NCBI GenBank assembly: GCA_963656085.1
Contig: CAVKHV010000009.1
Coordinates: 1 to 39,187, forward strand
DNA from: CAVALG01 sp963656085
GTDB taxonomy: Bacteria; Bacillota; Clostridia; Oscillospirales; Acutalibacteraceae
DNA length: 39,187 nucleotides
Direction: 5' to 3'
Position 1 is the first letter of the stretch; each line of letters opens with the position of its first letter. The position numbers and the translations under genes were made by a program. This document shows positions 8,364 to 17,196 of the stretch, one piece after another. The notes beneath the pieces are model-generated. The model was not told the origin of the DNA. It was given only the letters and a program-made list of their open reading frames with translations, and did no database searches.

Positions 8364-9050
8364 ATGGGTTATTACGGTTTTGACTATTATTATCTTTTGC
8401 TTGTGCTGCCGGCGTTTTTAATTTCGCTTATCGCGCAGATCAAGGTTAAAACAACATTTTCAAAATATTCGTCGGTCGGCTCTCCGCTTACCGGAAGGCA
8501 GGCGGCAGAGAGCGTACTTGCCGCCGCCGGCGTAAACGGTGTTCGGATAGAACGGGTTTCCGGTAATCTGACCGACCATTACGACCCCCGCGGAAATGTT
8601 ATCCGCCTTTCCGACAGTGTGTTTGACTCAAACAGCGTTTCGGCTGTGGGCGTTGCGTGCCACGAGGCGGGACACGCCGTGCAGTACGCCGTCGGCTACG
8701 TGCCCATAAAAATCCGCGCCGCGGTCATTCCGGCGTGTCAGTTCGGCTCAAGTTTTTCCTGGATAGTTCTGATACTGGGCTTGGTTTTTAATTTTGAGGC
8801 GCTCATTTGGGCAGGTATCGCACTGTTTTCGCTTGTGGTACTGTTTCAACTGATAACCCTGCCTGTTGAATTTGACGCATCGCGCCGCGCAATATCGGCA
8901 ATACGCTCTGTCGGAATTTTGGACGATTCACAGGCTAAGGGCGCACGCCGCGTGCTTTCGGCAGCCGCTATGACCTATGTCGCCGCACTGCTTGTGTCAC
9001 TGGCTCAACTTGTAAGACTTATATTGCTTTTCGGCAGGCGGAACGACTGA
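8364..9050 (+). CDS. YugP-type membrane zinc metallopeptidase
   Basis: This 228-residue membrane protein belongs to the YugP family (DUF2268-like neutral zinc peptidases). It has an N-terminal membrane segment (about 8-25), the HEAGH zinc motif at 100-104, two central hydrophobic segments (about 130-165), the likely third metal ligand in PVEFDASRRA, and a C-terminal membrane helix. I chose the ATG at 8364 after AAAGAGGTG; an in-frame GTG at 8358 would fall inside that ribosome binding site. The substrate is unknown. It stands alone between galE and pncB. Confidence 0.9.
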   Translation: MGYYGFDYYYLLLVLPAFLISLIAQIKVKTTFSKYSSVGSPLTGRQAAESVLAAAGVNGVRIERVSGNLTDHYDPRGNVIRLSDSVFDSNSVSAVGVACHEAGHAVQYAVGYVPIKIRAAVIPACQFGSSFSWIVLILGLVFNFEALIWAGIALFSLVVLFQLITLPVEFDASRRAISAIRSVGILDDSQAKGARRVLSAAAMTYVAALLVSLAQLVRLILLFGRRND

Positions 9051-9093
9051 TAAAAGTACATTTTAACGCATAAACGAACGGAGAGATGCAGCA

Positions 9094-10536
9094 ATGATGA
9101 AAAGAGATCTTCCTATGCTTATGGATTTGTATGAAGCTACTATGTCAAGCGGGCTTATACAATCCGGCAAGGGCGATACAATAAGTTATTTCGATATGTT
9201 TTTCAGGAGAATACCCGATGACGGCGGTTTCGCCGTTATGGCAGGACTTCACCAGTTGGTCGAGTACCTCGACAATCTTACATTTTCCGCCGAAGATGTC
9301 CGGTATTTCCGTTCGCTTAACCTGTTTTGCGACGAGTTTTTGGATATGCTTGCGAACTTCAAATTCACCTGCGATGTCTGGGCAATACCGGAGGGCACGC
9401 CCATATTCCCGAAAGAGCCGATAATCACGGTTCGCGGACCGGTTTCGCAGGCTATGCTTATTGAAACAATGCTGTTGCTTTGCATAAATCACCAGTCGCT
9501 TATCGCTACAAAATCAAACCGTATTGTCCGCGCGGCTGACGGCAGGGGCGTTATGGAATTCGGCGCTCGCCGCGCCCACGGCTATGACGCCAGCGTTTAC
9601 GGTGCGCGCGCTTCCTACATTGCAGGCTGCGTAGGCACCTCCTGCGTTAAGGCGGGTATGGATTTCGGCATACCCGTTTCGGGCACGATGGCTCATTCCT
9701 GGGTCCAGTTGTTCGACAGTGAGTATGAAGCCTTTAAAACCTATGCCGAGCATTACCCCGACAGCTGCCTTTTGCTTGTTGATACCTATAATGTGCTTAA
9801 ATCGGGTATCCCCAATGCCATTAAGGTGTTCAACGAAGTGCTTAAACCCAAAGGTTACAGACCCCTCGGTATCCGTATAGACAGCGGCGATATCACCTAC
9901 CTTACCAAAAAGGTAAGAAAAATGCTTGATAACGCAGGTTACCCCGACTGCAAGATATGTGTTTCCAACTCGCTCGACGAATATAACATCCGCGATATGC
10001 TGGTTCAGGGCGCAAAGGTTGACTCTTTCGGCGTTGGCGAACGGCTTATTACCGCGTCAAGCGAGGCGGTGTTCGGCGGAGTTTATAAAATAGTCGCCGT
10101 TGAGGATGAAAACGGCAAAATTATCCCCAGAATAAAAATAAGCGAGAATGTAGAGAAGATCACTATTCCCTGTTTTAAAACCTGCTGGCGCCTTTACGAT
10201 AATGAAAGCGGCAACGCCATTGCCGATGTTATTACCATGGCGGACGAGGTGATCGACGATTCAAAACCCTATGAAATTTTTGACCCCGAGCATACATGGA
10301 AACGCAAAACGGTAACAAACTTCACCGCACGCCGCCTGCACGAACAGATCTTTAAGGGCGGAAAATGCGTTTACGAAAATCCCTCAACAGCCGACGTGAA
10401 AAATTACTGCAAACAGCAGATAGATACCCTGTGGGACGAAGTTAAGAGGTTTGAAAAACCGCATACTTACTATGTTGACCTGTCACAGCGGCTTTGGGAT
10501 AAACAGCACGAACTGCTTAATAAATATTCTGACTGA
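9094..10536 (+). CDS. pncB: Nicotinate phosphoribosyltransferase
   Basis: PncB joins nicotinate to PRPP with ATP hydrolysis in the NAD salvage pathway. The 480-residue protein has the family's LMDLYEATMSSG start, FDMFFRRIPDDGGFAV, the FGARRAHG motif, SGTMAHSWVQ, and the PRPP-site region GIRIDSGDITYL. Length matches the clostridial form, which carries a C-terminal extension. CGGAGAG (9079-9085) serves the tandem ATGs at 9094 and 9097. The stop codon touches the Shine-Dalgarno sequence of the lipoprotein gene behind it, so the two are probably co-transcribed. Confidence 0.96.
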   Translation: MMKRDLPMLMDLYEATMSSGLIQSGKGDTISYFDMFFRRIPDDGGFAVMAGLHQLVEYLDNLTFSAEDVRYFRSLNLFCDEFLDMLANFKFTCDVWAIPEGTPIFPKEPIITVRGPVSQAMLIETMLLLCINHQSLIATKSNRIVRAADGRGVMEFGARRAHGYDASVYGARASYIAGCVGTSCVKAGMDFGIPVSGTMAHSWVQLFDSEYEAFKTYAEHYPDSCLLLVDTYNVLKSGIPNAIKVFNEVLKPKGYRPLGIRIDSGDITYLTKKVRKMLDNAGYPDCKICVSNSLDEYNIRDMLVQGAKVDSFGVGERLITASSEAVFGGVYKIVAVEDENGKIIPRIKISENVEKITIPCFKTCWRLYDNESGNAIADVITMADEVIDDSKPYEIFDPEHTWKRKTVTNFTARRLHEQIFKGGKCVYENPSTADVKNYCKQQIDTLWDEVKRFEKPHTYYVDLSQRLWDKQHELLNKYSD

Positions 10537-10548
10537 AGGGGTGCCCTT
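10536..10548 (+). promoter_or_regulatory. Shine-Dalgarno hairpin before the lipoprotein gene
   Basis: AAGGG (10536-10540) pairs perfectly with CCCTT (10544-10548) around the 3-base loop GTG, right against the ATG at 10549. The Shine-Dalgarno bases are in the stem, and the pncB stop codon ends on its first base, so ribosomes finishing pncB would open it. This suggests translational coupling (inference). Confidence 0.5.
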
Positions 10549-11145
10549 ATGAAAAAAATCACGGTTTTCGCACTTTGCGTAATACTTGCGCTTTCAAGCC
10601 TTTTTGCCGCCTGCGGCGATAAAAAAACCTCGGATAACAAACAGGGTGATGTCGACCCCGAAACGCTTGAATCAAGCGCCGAGGAGGGCGAAATAACAGG
10701 TCTGCCGTTCGCAATAGGCGATGACTCGGCAAGTGTAAAAGCGCATTACACCAAAAAAGAAAACGGAAAATCCGTAAAAAATTACAAAGAGAGTAAAACC
10801 GGTGAATACCCCACCGTAACCACGGACGAGGCGGTTTATTATTTCTCTGCCGGCGACGATACCCTGCTTGCCGTCGTTTCCTTTAAAAAAGATACATATA
10901 ACTTCCGCTTCGGCACGAATACCGTAAGCGACGTGCGCTATTTTTTGGGTAACGGGTATGAAGAAAGGCCGACAGCCGACAGTTTAACTTACCTGCCCGA
11001 AGGTATCGTGTCGGGCGACGATATTATGACATTGACCTTCCCATACGGCGACTGCGGTATGAGATTTATTTTCAGCAACACCAAACTTTCGGCGATTGTG
11101 TTGTTTAATAACGCAAAGTTTGATTTTTCTAAATGCACCGTCTGA
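10549..11145 (+). CDS. Small predicted lipoprotein of unknown function
   Basis: The 198-residue product begins with a lipoprotein signal peptide: MKK, a hydrophobic core, then LFAAC with Cys22 as the lipidation site (F at -3 is slightly unusual). A short acidic linker (about 30-48) leads into a predicted beta-rich exported domain of about 150 residues. I recognise no family. It sits 12 bases after pncB, probably in the same transcript, but nothing in the sequence links it to NAD metabolism. It is likely anchored on the outer face of the membrane. Confidence 0.85.
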   Translation: MKKITVFALCVILALSSLFAACGDKKTSDNKQGDVDPETLESSAEEGEITGLPFAIGDDSASVKAHYTKKENGKSVKNYKESKTGEYPTVTTDEAVYYFSAGDDTLLAVVSFKKDTYNFRFGTNTVSDVRYFLGNGYEERPTADSLTYLPEGIVSGDDIMTLTFPYGDCGMRFIFSNTKLSAIVLFNNAKFDFSKCTV

Positions 11146-11179
11146 AACGCCGTATTCTTAAGAAAGGCAGCAGCCGATT

Positions 11180-12949
11180 ATGGATAAACGCATAAATAAA
11201 CAAAAAAACCGAAAAAATATAAAACGCTTTCTGCCCTATTATCGTCGTTATGCGGGGCTGGTCGGATTGGATCTGTTTTTTGCGGCGTTTACCACGGTGT
11301 GTGAACTTGCGCTGCCCATGATAGTGCGGCAAATTACCGATGCCGCAACCAATAATATTACGCTGTTAACGCCGAAATTTATTTTGTCGATAGGCGGAAT
11401 TTATATCATTTTACGGCTTATCGACGCTGCGGCATTCTATTTTATGGCAACCGTAGGGCATATTACGGGCGCAAAAATAGAAACCGACCTGCGAACCGAT
11501 ATGTTTGACCATCTGCAAAAGCTCTCGTTTTCATATTATGACGGGGCAAAAATAGGCTCGATAATGTCAAGAATAACGCACGACCTTTTTGATGTTACCG
11601 AATTTGCCCACCACTGCCCCGAAGAACTTTTTATCACCGGAATTAAAATTATCGCTTCATTCGTAATTCTGTGCACAATGAGCGTCCCGCTGACCCTTAT
11701 AGTGTTCGCAGTGATACCGCCCATGGTTATAATCCTCAGCGTTTTTAATAAACGTATGCACAACGGATTTTTGGAGTCCCGCCGCCAGATAGGCGAACTC
11801 AATGCCGGCGTGGAGGACAGTCTTTTAGGTATCCGCGTGGTAAAATCCTTCACGGGTGAAGAAATCGAGCGCAAAAAATTTCAAAAGGGAAACAACGCTT
11901 TTCTCGGTACTAAGCGGAATATATATAAAGTAATGGGGGCGTTTCAGTGCTCAACACGCCTGTTTGACGGACTTATGTACATTATAGTAGTTGTTGCCGG
12001 CGCATTCTTTATGCGCGGCGGGTATATTTCGGCGGCTGACCTTGTGGCGTTCCTGCTTTTTGTAAGCACACTGCTCGGTTCAATACGCCGAATTGTAGAG
12101 TTCGGCGAGCAGTTCCAGCGCGGTATGACCGGAATAGAGCGGTTTTTTGAAATAATGGATATAGAGCCGGATATTACCGACCGTAAGGGTGCAAAAAAGC
12201 TCAAAAGCGCCGTCGGCGATATAGAATTCTGCAATGTTTCGTTTAAATATTCGGCTGAAAACGAGGCCGTTCTTGACGGATTTAATATGCATATAGGTGC
12301 GGGCAGGACTGTGGCGCTTGTAGGTCCGTCGGGCGGCGGCAAAACAACCGTTTCGGCACTTATACCGCGTTTTTACGATGTCTGCGACGGCTGCATAAAA
12401 ATCGACGGAACCGATATTCGTGATTATACATTGCGCTCTTTGCGGCAAAATATAGGTATAGTTCAACAGGATGTATATATGTTTTCGGGCTCGGTTAAGG
12501 ATAATATAGCCTACGGTAAACCCGGCACAACCGATGATGAAATCCGCCGTGCGGCGCGCCTTGCGGGTGCGGACGGATTTATATCCGAACTGCCTGACGG
12601 GTATGATACCTATGTGGGCGAGCGCGGCGTTAAACTTTCGGGCGGTCAGAAACAGCGAATTTCTATCGCAAGGGTATTTTTAAAAGACCCGCCGATACTT
12701 ATTCTGGATGAAGCCACCTCCGCCCTTGATAACGAGAGTGAGCGGGTGGTGCAGGAGTCGCTCGGGCGGCTTTCCGAAGGCAGAACAACGCTCATAATAG
12801 CCCACCGCCTTACAACCGTAAAAAATGCCGACGAGATCCTGGTTATTGACGGCGGCGGAAATGTGATTGAACGCGGCAGCCACAGCGAACTTCTTAAATC
12901 AGGCGGCAGATACAGCGAACTGTATAAAATATATGACGATGTGCGATAA
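11180..12949 (+). CDS. ABC exporter, fused permease and ATPase
   Basis: This 589-residue half-transporter has six membrane segments in the first 310 residues followed by an ATPase domain. The Walker A loop GPSGGGKTT lies near 382, the Q-loop IVQQDVYMFSG near 430, the signature LSGGQKQR near 484, and Walker B ILILDEATSALD near 507, then the H-loop in IAHRL. All catalytic residues are intact. It resembles MsbA/BmrA-type homodimeric multidrug or lipid exporters; no second half-transporter is adjacent, so a homodimer is likely. The substrate cannot be inferred. Confidence 0.93.
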   Translation: MDKRINKQKNRKNIKRFLPYYRRYAGLVGLDLFFAAFTTVCELALPMIVRQITDAATNNITLLTPKFILSIGGIYIILRLIDAAAFYFMATVGHITGAKIETDLRTDMFDHLQKLSFSYYDGAKIGSIMSRITHDLFDVTEFAHHCPEELFITGIKIIASFVILCTMSVPLTLIVFAVIPPMVIILSVFNKRMHNGFLESRRQIGELNAGVEDSLLGIRVVKSFTGEEIERKKFQKGNNAFLGTKRNIYKVMGAFQCSTRLFDGLMYIIVVVAGAFFMRGGYISAADLVAFLLFVSTLLGSIRRIVEFGEQFQRGMTGIERFFEIMDIEPDITDRKGAKKLKSAVGDIEFCNVSFKYSAENEAVLDGFNMHIGAGRTVALVGPSGGGKTTVSALIPRFYDVCDGCIKIDGTDIRDYTLRSLRQNIGIVQQDVYMFSGSVKDNIAYGKPGTTDDEIRRAARLAGADGFISELPDGYDTYVGERGVKLSGGQKQRISIARVFLKDPPILILDEATSALDNESERVVQESLGRLSEGRTTLIIAHRLTTVKNADEILVIDGGGNVIERGSHSELLKSGGRYSELYKIYDDVR

Positions 12950-12959
12950 TGTGTAATCG

Positions 12960-12985
12960 GGTGTGACGGTTTTGCCCCGTCAGCC
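12960..12985 (-). repeat. Copy B of a recurring intergenic hairpin
   Basis: On the + strand TGACGG (12964-12969) pairs with CCGTCA (12977-12982) around the loop TTTTGCC, flanked by a short outer stem with one bulged base (G12963). Read on the minus strand the loop is GGCAAAA. It ends about 9 bases before the murD ribosome binding site. Related copies lie at 19632-19657, 32408-32434 and, more diverged, 32847-32874. Confidence 0.65.
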
Positions 12986-13006
12986 TACCGAAAAGGAGAT
13001 AATACA

Positions 13007-14386
13007 ATGGACTTTAAGCAGTTTTTTTCAAAAATAGAGGGAAAAAAGATAGCCCTTTGCGGCATAGGCATAAGCAATACGCCGCTTATATTCGACTTTC
13101 TTGACAAGGGCGCAAGGGTCTACGCCTGCGACAGGCGCACCCGCGAACAGATAGGGCCGCTTGCCGACAAACTTGAGGAACGCGGCGCGGTGCTGAGATT
13201 AGGCCCCGATTATCTTAAAAATTTAGAGGTCGATATCATATTCCGCACTCCGGGAATGAATTTCTACCTCCCCGAATTTGCCGCTGCGCGCCGCAACGGT
13301 ATTGCGGTTACAAGCGAAATGGAGGTATTTTTCGACTTGTGCCCCGCAACGATATTTGCCGTTACCGGGTCGGACGGAAAGACCACGACCACAACACTTA
13401 TTGCCAAAATGCTTGAAGCGGAAGGTAAAAAAGTCCATGTCGGCGGTAATATCGGTCATCCGCTGCTGCCCGATATAGAACACATTTCGGCTGACGATTT
13501 TGTTGTTGTTGAACTGTCCTCGTTCCAGCTTATCTCAATGCGTAAGGGACCCGACGTCGCTGTTGTAACCAATGTTGCGCCCAACCACCTTGATATACAC
13601 AAGGATATGGACGAATATATATCGGCAAAAAAGAATATACTCCTGCACCAGAACGCATTTTCGCGCACGGTGCTGAACGCCGAAAACTCAATAACCGCAG
13701 GCTTTGCCGACCTTGTAAGGGGTCAGACTATGTTCTTCTCCCTTTCCGGTAAAGTGGACAACGGCGCATATCTTGCAGAGGACGGCACGCTTAATATGGC
13801 GTACCGAGGTATGTCGGTTCCCATTATAAACCGCGGCGAGATCGCACTGCTCGGCGACCATAACATTGCTAACTACCTTGCCGCAATTTCCGCAGTTTGG
13901 GGTTATGCCGGGGCTGACAGTATATGCCGCGTAGCCCGTGAATTCAAGGGCGTTGAGCACCGCATAGAGCCTGTGCGCGAACTTGACGGCGTTAAATATT
14001 ATAACGATTCGATAGCAACCAGCCCGACGCGCACGATTGCGGGACTTAAAGCGTTTGACAGGAAGGTTATACTTATCGCCGGCGGATACGACAAACACGT
14101 GCCGTTTGAACCGCTTGCCCCCGTGGTTATTGAAAAGGTGAAACTGCTTATACTTACGGGCGCTACGGCGGATAAGATTGAAAAAGCCGTGACGGGCGAC
14201 CCTGCCTATAACGGCAGCCCGAAAATAATCAGGGCGGAGGATTTGGAAAAAGCGGTTGCCGCCGCTCACGACAACGCCGAAAGCGGAGATATAGTAACGC
14301 TCAGTCCGGCTTCGGCAAGTTTTGATTCTTACCCCAACTTTATGGCAAGGGGCGACCACTTTAAAAAACTTGTAAACAGTCTTTAA
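13007..14386 (+). CDS. murD: UDP-N-acetylmuramoylalanine--D-glutamate ligase
   Basis: MurD adds D-glutamate to UDP-MurNAc-L-alanine in cytoplasmic peptidoglycan precursor synthesis. Its three domains are visible: an N-terminal UDP-binding domain (about 1-110), the central ATPase with GSDGKTTTT (121-129), VVVELSSFQL and NVAPNHLDIH, and a C-terminal ligase domain with EHRIEPV, NDSIATSPTRT and SPASASFDSYPNF. Length (459) is normal. AAAAGGAG (12991-12998) precedes the ATG. It stands apart from any division-cell wall cluster: ftsW, murG and mraY are not in the window. Confidence 0.97.
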   Translation: MDFKQFFSKIEGKKIALCGIGISNTPLIFDFLDKGARVYACDRRTREQIGPLADKLEERGAVLRLGPDYLKNLEVDIIFRTPGMNFYLPEFAAARRNGIAVTSEMEVFFDLCPATIFAVTGSDGKTTTTTLIAKMLEAEGKKVHVGGNIGHPLLPDIEHISADDFVVVELSSFQLISMRKGPDVAVVTNVAPNHLDIHKDMDEYISAKKNILLHQNAFSRTVLNAENSITAGFADLVRGQTMFFSLSGKVDNGAYLAEDGTLNMAYRGMSVPIINRGEIALLGDHNIANYLAAISAVWGYAGADSICRVAREFKGVEHRIEPVRELDGVKYYNDSIATSPTRTIAGLKAFDRKVILIAGGYDKHVPFEPLAPVVIEKVKLLILTGATADKIEKAVTGDPAYNGSPKIIRAEDLEKAVAAAHDNAESGDIVTLSPASASFDSYPNFMARGDHFKKLVNSL

Positions 14387-14432
14387 TTTGTCTGAAAAAC
14401 GGCGGGCGGCTGAAAAAAAAGAGGCGTATGTA

Positions 14433-15440
14433 ATGGAACTTAAAGAACTTGTAATGCAGCTTTGCAACTGCGGAGGATTCGGGGGACTCAGATCTGCCGC
14501 AGACAAAGCGGCCGACGCAATAGCCGAATATGCGGACGAGGTTGAGTCCGACGGTAAAAGCGTGACCGCCGTAATAAAAGGAAACAGTGACCGAACACTG
14601 ATGTTTGACGCGCATATTGACGAAATCGGTATGGTCGTAACAAGCGTAAGTGAGGACGGATTTTTAAAGGTTGCGGCAGCGGGCGGCATTGACGCGCGCA
14701 TACTTGCCGCGCAGCCGGTCTGCATTTACGGGGCTGACGAAAAATGTTACGGCGGCGTGTTTTGCAGTACCCCTCCGCACCTGAAAAAAGAGGGTGCAAC
14801 CCAGCCGACAATTGATAAAATGTGCATTGACACCGGTCTTGGCGAAAAAGCAAAAGATTTAATTCCGCCCGGCAGCAGGGTAACCTTTGCCCCGTCCGCC
14901 CGTATGCTCTCCGACAATACGCTGGCGGCTAAGTCGCTTGACGACCGCGCAGGGGTCGCCGCACTTATTGAGGCGGCGCGACTGATACGGCTTGAAGGCA
15001 CGCCCGAATACACCGTAATTTTTCTGTTCAGCGACGCCGAGGAACTCTCGGCACGCGGCGCAAAAACAAGAACCTTTGCGATTGACCCGCAAAAAGCGAT
15101 CGCCGTAGACGTAAGTTTCGGCAACACGCCGAATGTTGACCCGGATAAAACCGCAAAACTCGGAACAGGCGCAATGATAGGCGTTTCGCCTGCCCTCTCT
15201 TACCCGATGAGCGATAAACTCAAATCCCTTGCCGACTCAGCCGAAATACCCTACACGGTTGAGGTTATGGGCGGCAGAACCGGCACAAACGCCGACGTTA
15301 TATCGGTAAACCGCGCGGGCGTCGAAACGGGTCTTATTTCAATACCCATCAGAAATATGCACACGCCGCAGGAGGTAGTTGACCTCGGCGACATCGAAAA
15401 CACGGCGCGCCTGTTGTGCGAATATGCCGTTCGGGGGTAA
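14433..15440 (+). CDS. M42 family metallopeptidase (first of a tandem pair)
   Basis: The 335-residue protein is an M42 glutamyl aminopeptidase/cellulase-family enzyme, a cytosolic dinuclear metal peptidase usually built as a 12-subunit tetrahedron. All metal and catalytic residues are present: His61 and Asp63 in DAHIDEIG, Asp170 in SLDDRAG, Glu203/Glu204 in DAEELSARG, Asp226, and His310 in NMHTPQE. An in-frame TTG lies 45 bases upstream, but AAAGAGG (14417-14423) supports the ATG at 14433. It lies 8 bases before a second M42 gene of identical length yet quite different sequence. Confidence 0.93.
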   Translation: MELKELVMQLCNCGGFGGLRSAADKAADAIAEYADEVESDGKSVTAVIKGNSDRTLMFDAHIDEIGMVVTSVSEDGFLKVAAAGGIDARILAAQPVCIYGADEKCYGGVFCSTPPHLKKEGATQPTIDKMCIDTGLGEKAKDLIPPGSRVTFAPSARMLSDNTLAAKSLDDRAGVAALIEAARLIRLEGTPEYTVIFLFSDAEELSARGAKTRTFAIDPQKAIAVDVSFGNTPNVDPDKTAKLGTGAMIGVSPALSYPMSDKLKSLADSAEIPYTVEVMGGRTGTNADVISVNRAGVETGLISIPIRNMHTPQEVVDLGDIENTARLLCEYAVRG

Positions 15441-15448
15441 CAAACTGG

Positions 15449-16456
15449 ATGAAAGAACTTTTAAAAAAACTTTGCCTAATTGACGCGGTTTCGGGCGGAG
15501 AATCTGCCCTGCGTGAATTTTTGATAAAAGAAATAGGCGACAGTGCCGAGGTAAAAACAGACGCGCTCGGCAACCTGACAGCCTTTAAAAAAGGCGCTGA
15601 AAAACCGTCAAAAAAAGTGATGGTGGACGCCCATATGGACGAAGTAGGACTGATAGTCACAGCAGCCGACGAAGACGGATTTTTAAAATTTGAAACGGTC
15701 GGCGGGATTGAGCCCGGCGTCCTTGCGGCGCGCGCTGTCAGGTGCGGAAACGTAAACGGCGCGACGGTAACAAAGCCCATACATCTGCTTAAAAAGGACG
15801 AAACGGGAAAACCCGTTAAAAAGAGTGATATTGTTATAGATATAGGCGCAAAAAGCCGCGAAGAAGCGCTTGCAAAACTTCCGTTAGGCAGTTTGGTCGC
15901 ATTCGCCGAGCCGCCCTTTGAAATGGGAAGCCTTTTAAAGGCAAAAGCAATTGACGACCGTGCAGGAGTCGCAGTCCTTTTAAACCTCTTAAAACAGCCT
16001 GCCGAATATGACTTTTACGCCACCTTTACGACCGGTGAAGAGATAGGATGCCGCGGCGCAGCCGCAGCTGCCTATTCGGTTGACCCGGATATCTGCCTTG
16101 TTTTGGAGTCAACCACCGCCGCCGATATCTGCGGCGTGCCCGAAGAAGATAAGGTCTGCCGCGTAGGCAAGGGCGTAACGCTTTCTTTTATGGATAACGG
16201 CACGCTGTACGATAAGGAACTTTTCGGGGAGGTTGTGGACACCGCCCGTGAAAACGGCATACCCTACCAAATAAAATCTGCGGTTGCCGGCGGCAATAAT
16301 TCGGGCAAAATACACATAAGCCGCAGCGGGGTTAAAACCGCGGCGCTCTCCGTTCCGTGCAGGTATATTCATTCGCCGTCATCGGTTGCGGATACAGAAG
16401 ATGTAAAAGCGGTGCAGGATCTTGTTTCTGCCTTACTGCCACGCCTTTGCAAATGA
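15449..16456 (+). CDS. M42 family metallopeptidase (second of a tandem pair)
   Basis: This 335-residue M42 peptidase retains His62 in DAHMDEVG, Asp169 in AIDDRAG, the catalytic Glu197/Glu198 in TGEEIGCRG, Glu220 as a metal ligand (Asp in its neighbour) and His308 in RYIHSP. A GTG 33 bases upstream is in frame, but it lies inside the preceding gene; GGGGGT (15434-15439) supports the ATG at 15449. Its stop overlaps the GNAT gene (ATGA). Equal length and adjacency suggest an old duplication; the two could form a mixed complex, as reported for archaeal TET peptidases (inference). Confidence 0.93.
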   Translation: MKELLKKLCLIDAVSGGESALREFLIKEIGDSAEVKTDALGNLTAFKKGAEKPSKKVMVDAHMDEVGLIVTAADEDGFLKFETVGGIEPGVLAARAVRCGNVNGATVTKPIHLLKKDETGKPVKKSDIVIDIGAKSREEALAKLPLGSLVAFAEPPFEMGSLLKAKAIDDRAGVAVLLNLLKQPAEYDFYATFTTGEEIGCRGAAAAAYSVDPDICLVLESTTAADICGVPEEDKVCRVGKGVTLSFMDNGTLYDKELFGEVVDTARENGIPYQIKSAVAGGNNSGKIHISRSGVKTAALSVPCRYIHSPSSVADTEDVKAVQDLVSALLPRLCK

Positions 16457-17193
16457 TACGGCTGTGTGAAGGCCGCCCGCCGTTCGGCGAAAATATCGGC
16501 GATATAACGGCGCAAAAAGCCGCCTGCCTTTACGGTATTTACGGCGGCGACGCATCGCTGTTTTTGTGTTGGTATCAAATGATCGACGGCAAAGTTACCG
16601 CCGTTATGTTTACCTTCGGCGGCGCTTTAACGGTGTCTTGCACCGTCGGCGCAGAGTCGGGCGAGATTTTTGATTTTGCAAAGTTTTTAGGCTATACGGA
16701 GTTTTACTGCACGGGTGCTTCTGCCCGTATTTTGGGCGTCAAGCCCCAAACCGAACGCAAAATTATGCGTTTTTCGGGCGGACAGGCTCTTGTTAAAGAT
16801 AATTTTTGTTCGTCTGCAACGCTTGACGAAATTTATTCGCTGTTAAAAAGCGGGGCGGACGGAGAAATAGAGCTGCCGCCGCGCGAGTATTTTTTTACCG
16901 ATATATCGCACCGTATGCGCCACGGCGCCGCGCGTGTTAAATACCGCTCGGGCGCAATTGCCCTTACTTCGGTTGAAAACAGCGGATTTGCCCTTATCGG
17001 CGCGGTTTGCACAGCGCCGCAGGAACGCGGCAAAGGGCTGGGGCGCGCCGCGCTTTCTGCCCTTACAAACGAACTTGTAAGCGAAAACCGCGAGGTTTTT
17101 ACGGTTGCAGGCAATGGCACGGCGGAATTTTATAAAAAATGCGGCTTTACGGAAGCTGATACATATTGTATTGTTAAGATAGGGAACGGTTAA
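16453..17193 (+). CDS. GNAT-family acetyltransferase-like protein
   Basis: The 246-residue protein ends with a GNAT acyl-CoA-binding fold: GFALIGAVCTAPQERGKGLGRAALSALTNEL carries the Q/RxxGxG/A loop that holds the CoA pyrophosphate (about 180-205), followed by GNGTAEFYKKCGF. The first 140 residues match no family I know. The ATG at 16453 overlaps the stop of the M42 gene by 4 nt, and the next gene starts 3 bases after its stop, so it belongs to a tight operon with the two peptidases and the PLP protein. The acceptor is unknown. Confidence 0.8.
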   Translation: MIRLCEGRPPFGENIGDITAQKAACLYGIYGGDASLFLCWYQMIDGKVTAVMFTFGGALTVSCTVGAESGEIFDFAKFLGYTEFYCTGASARILGVKPQTERKIMRFSGGQALVKDNFCSSATLDEIYSLLKSGADGEIELPPREYFFTDISHRMRHGAARVKYRSGAIALTSVENSGFALIGAVCTAPQERGKGLGRAALSALTNELVSENREVFTVAGNGTAEFYKKCGFTEADTYCIVKIGNG

Positions 17194-17196
17194 GTT

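Noticed and set aside
12960..12985. Hairpin before murD as terminator of the ABC exporter gene
   Set aside because: No T-run follows it, and matching hairpins occur elsewhere in non-terminating positions.
13688..14725. Long minus-strand frame of 345 codons across murD and the first M42 gene
   Set aside because: It spans two well-supported genes in antisense, has skewed composition and no start signal.
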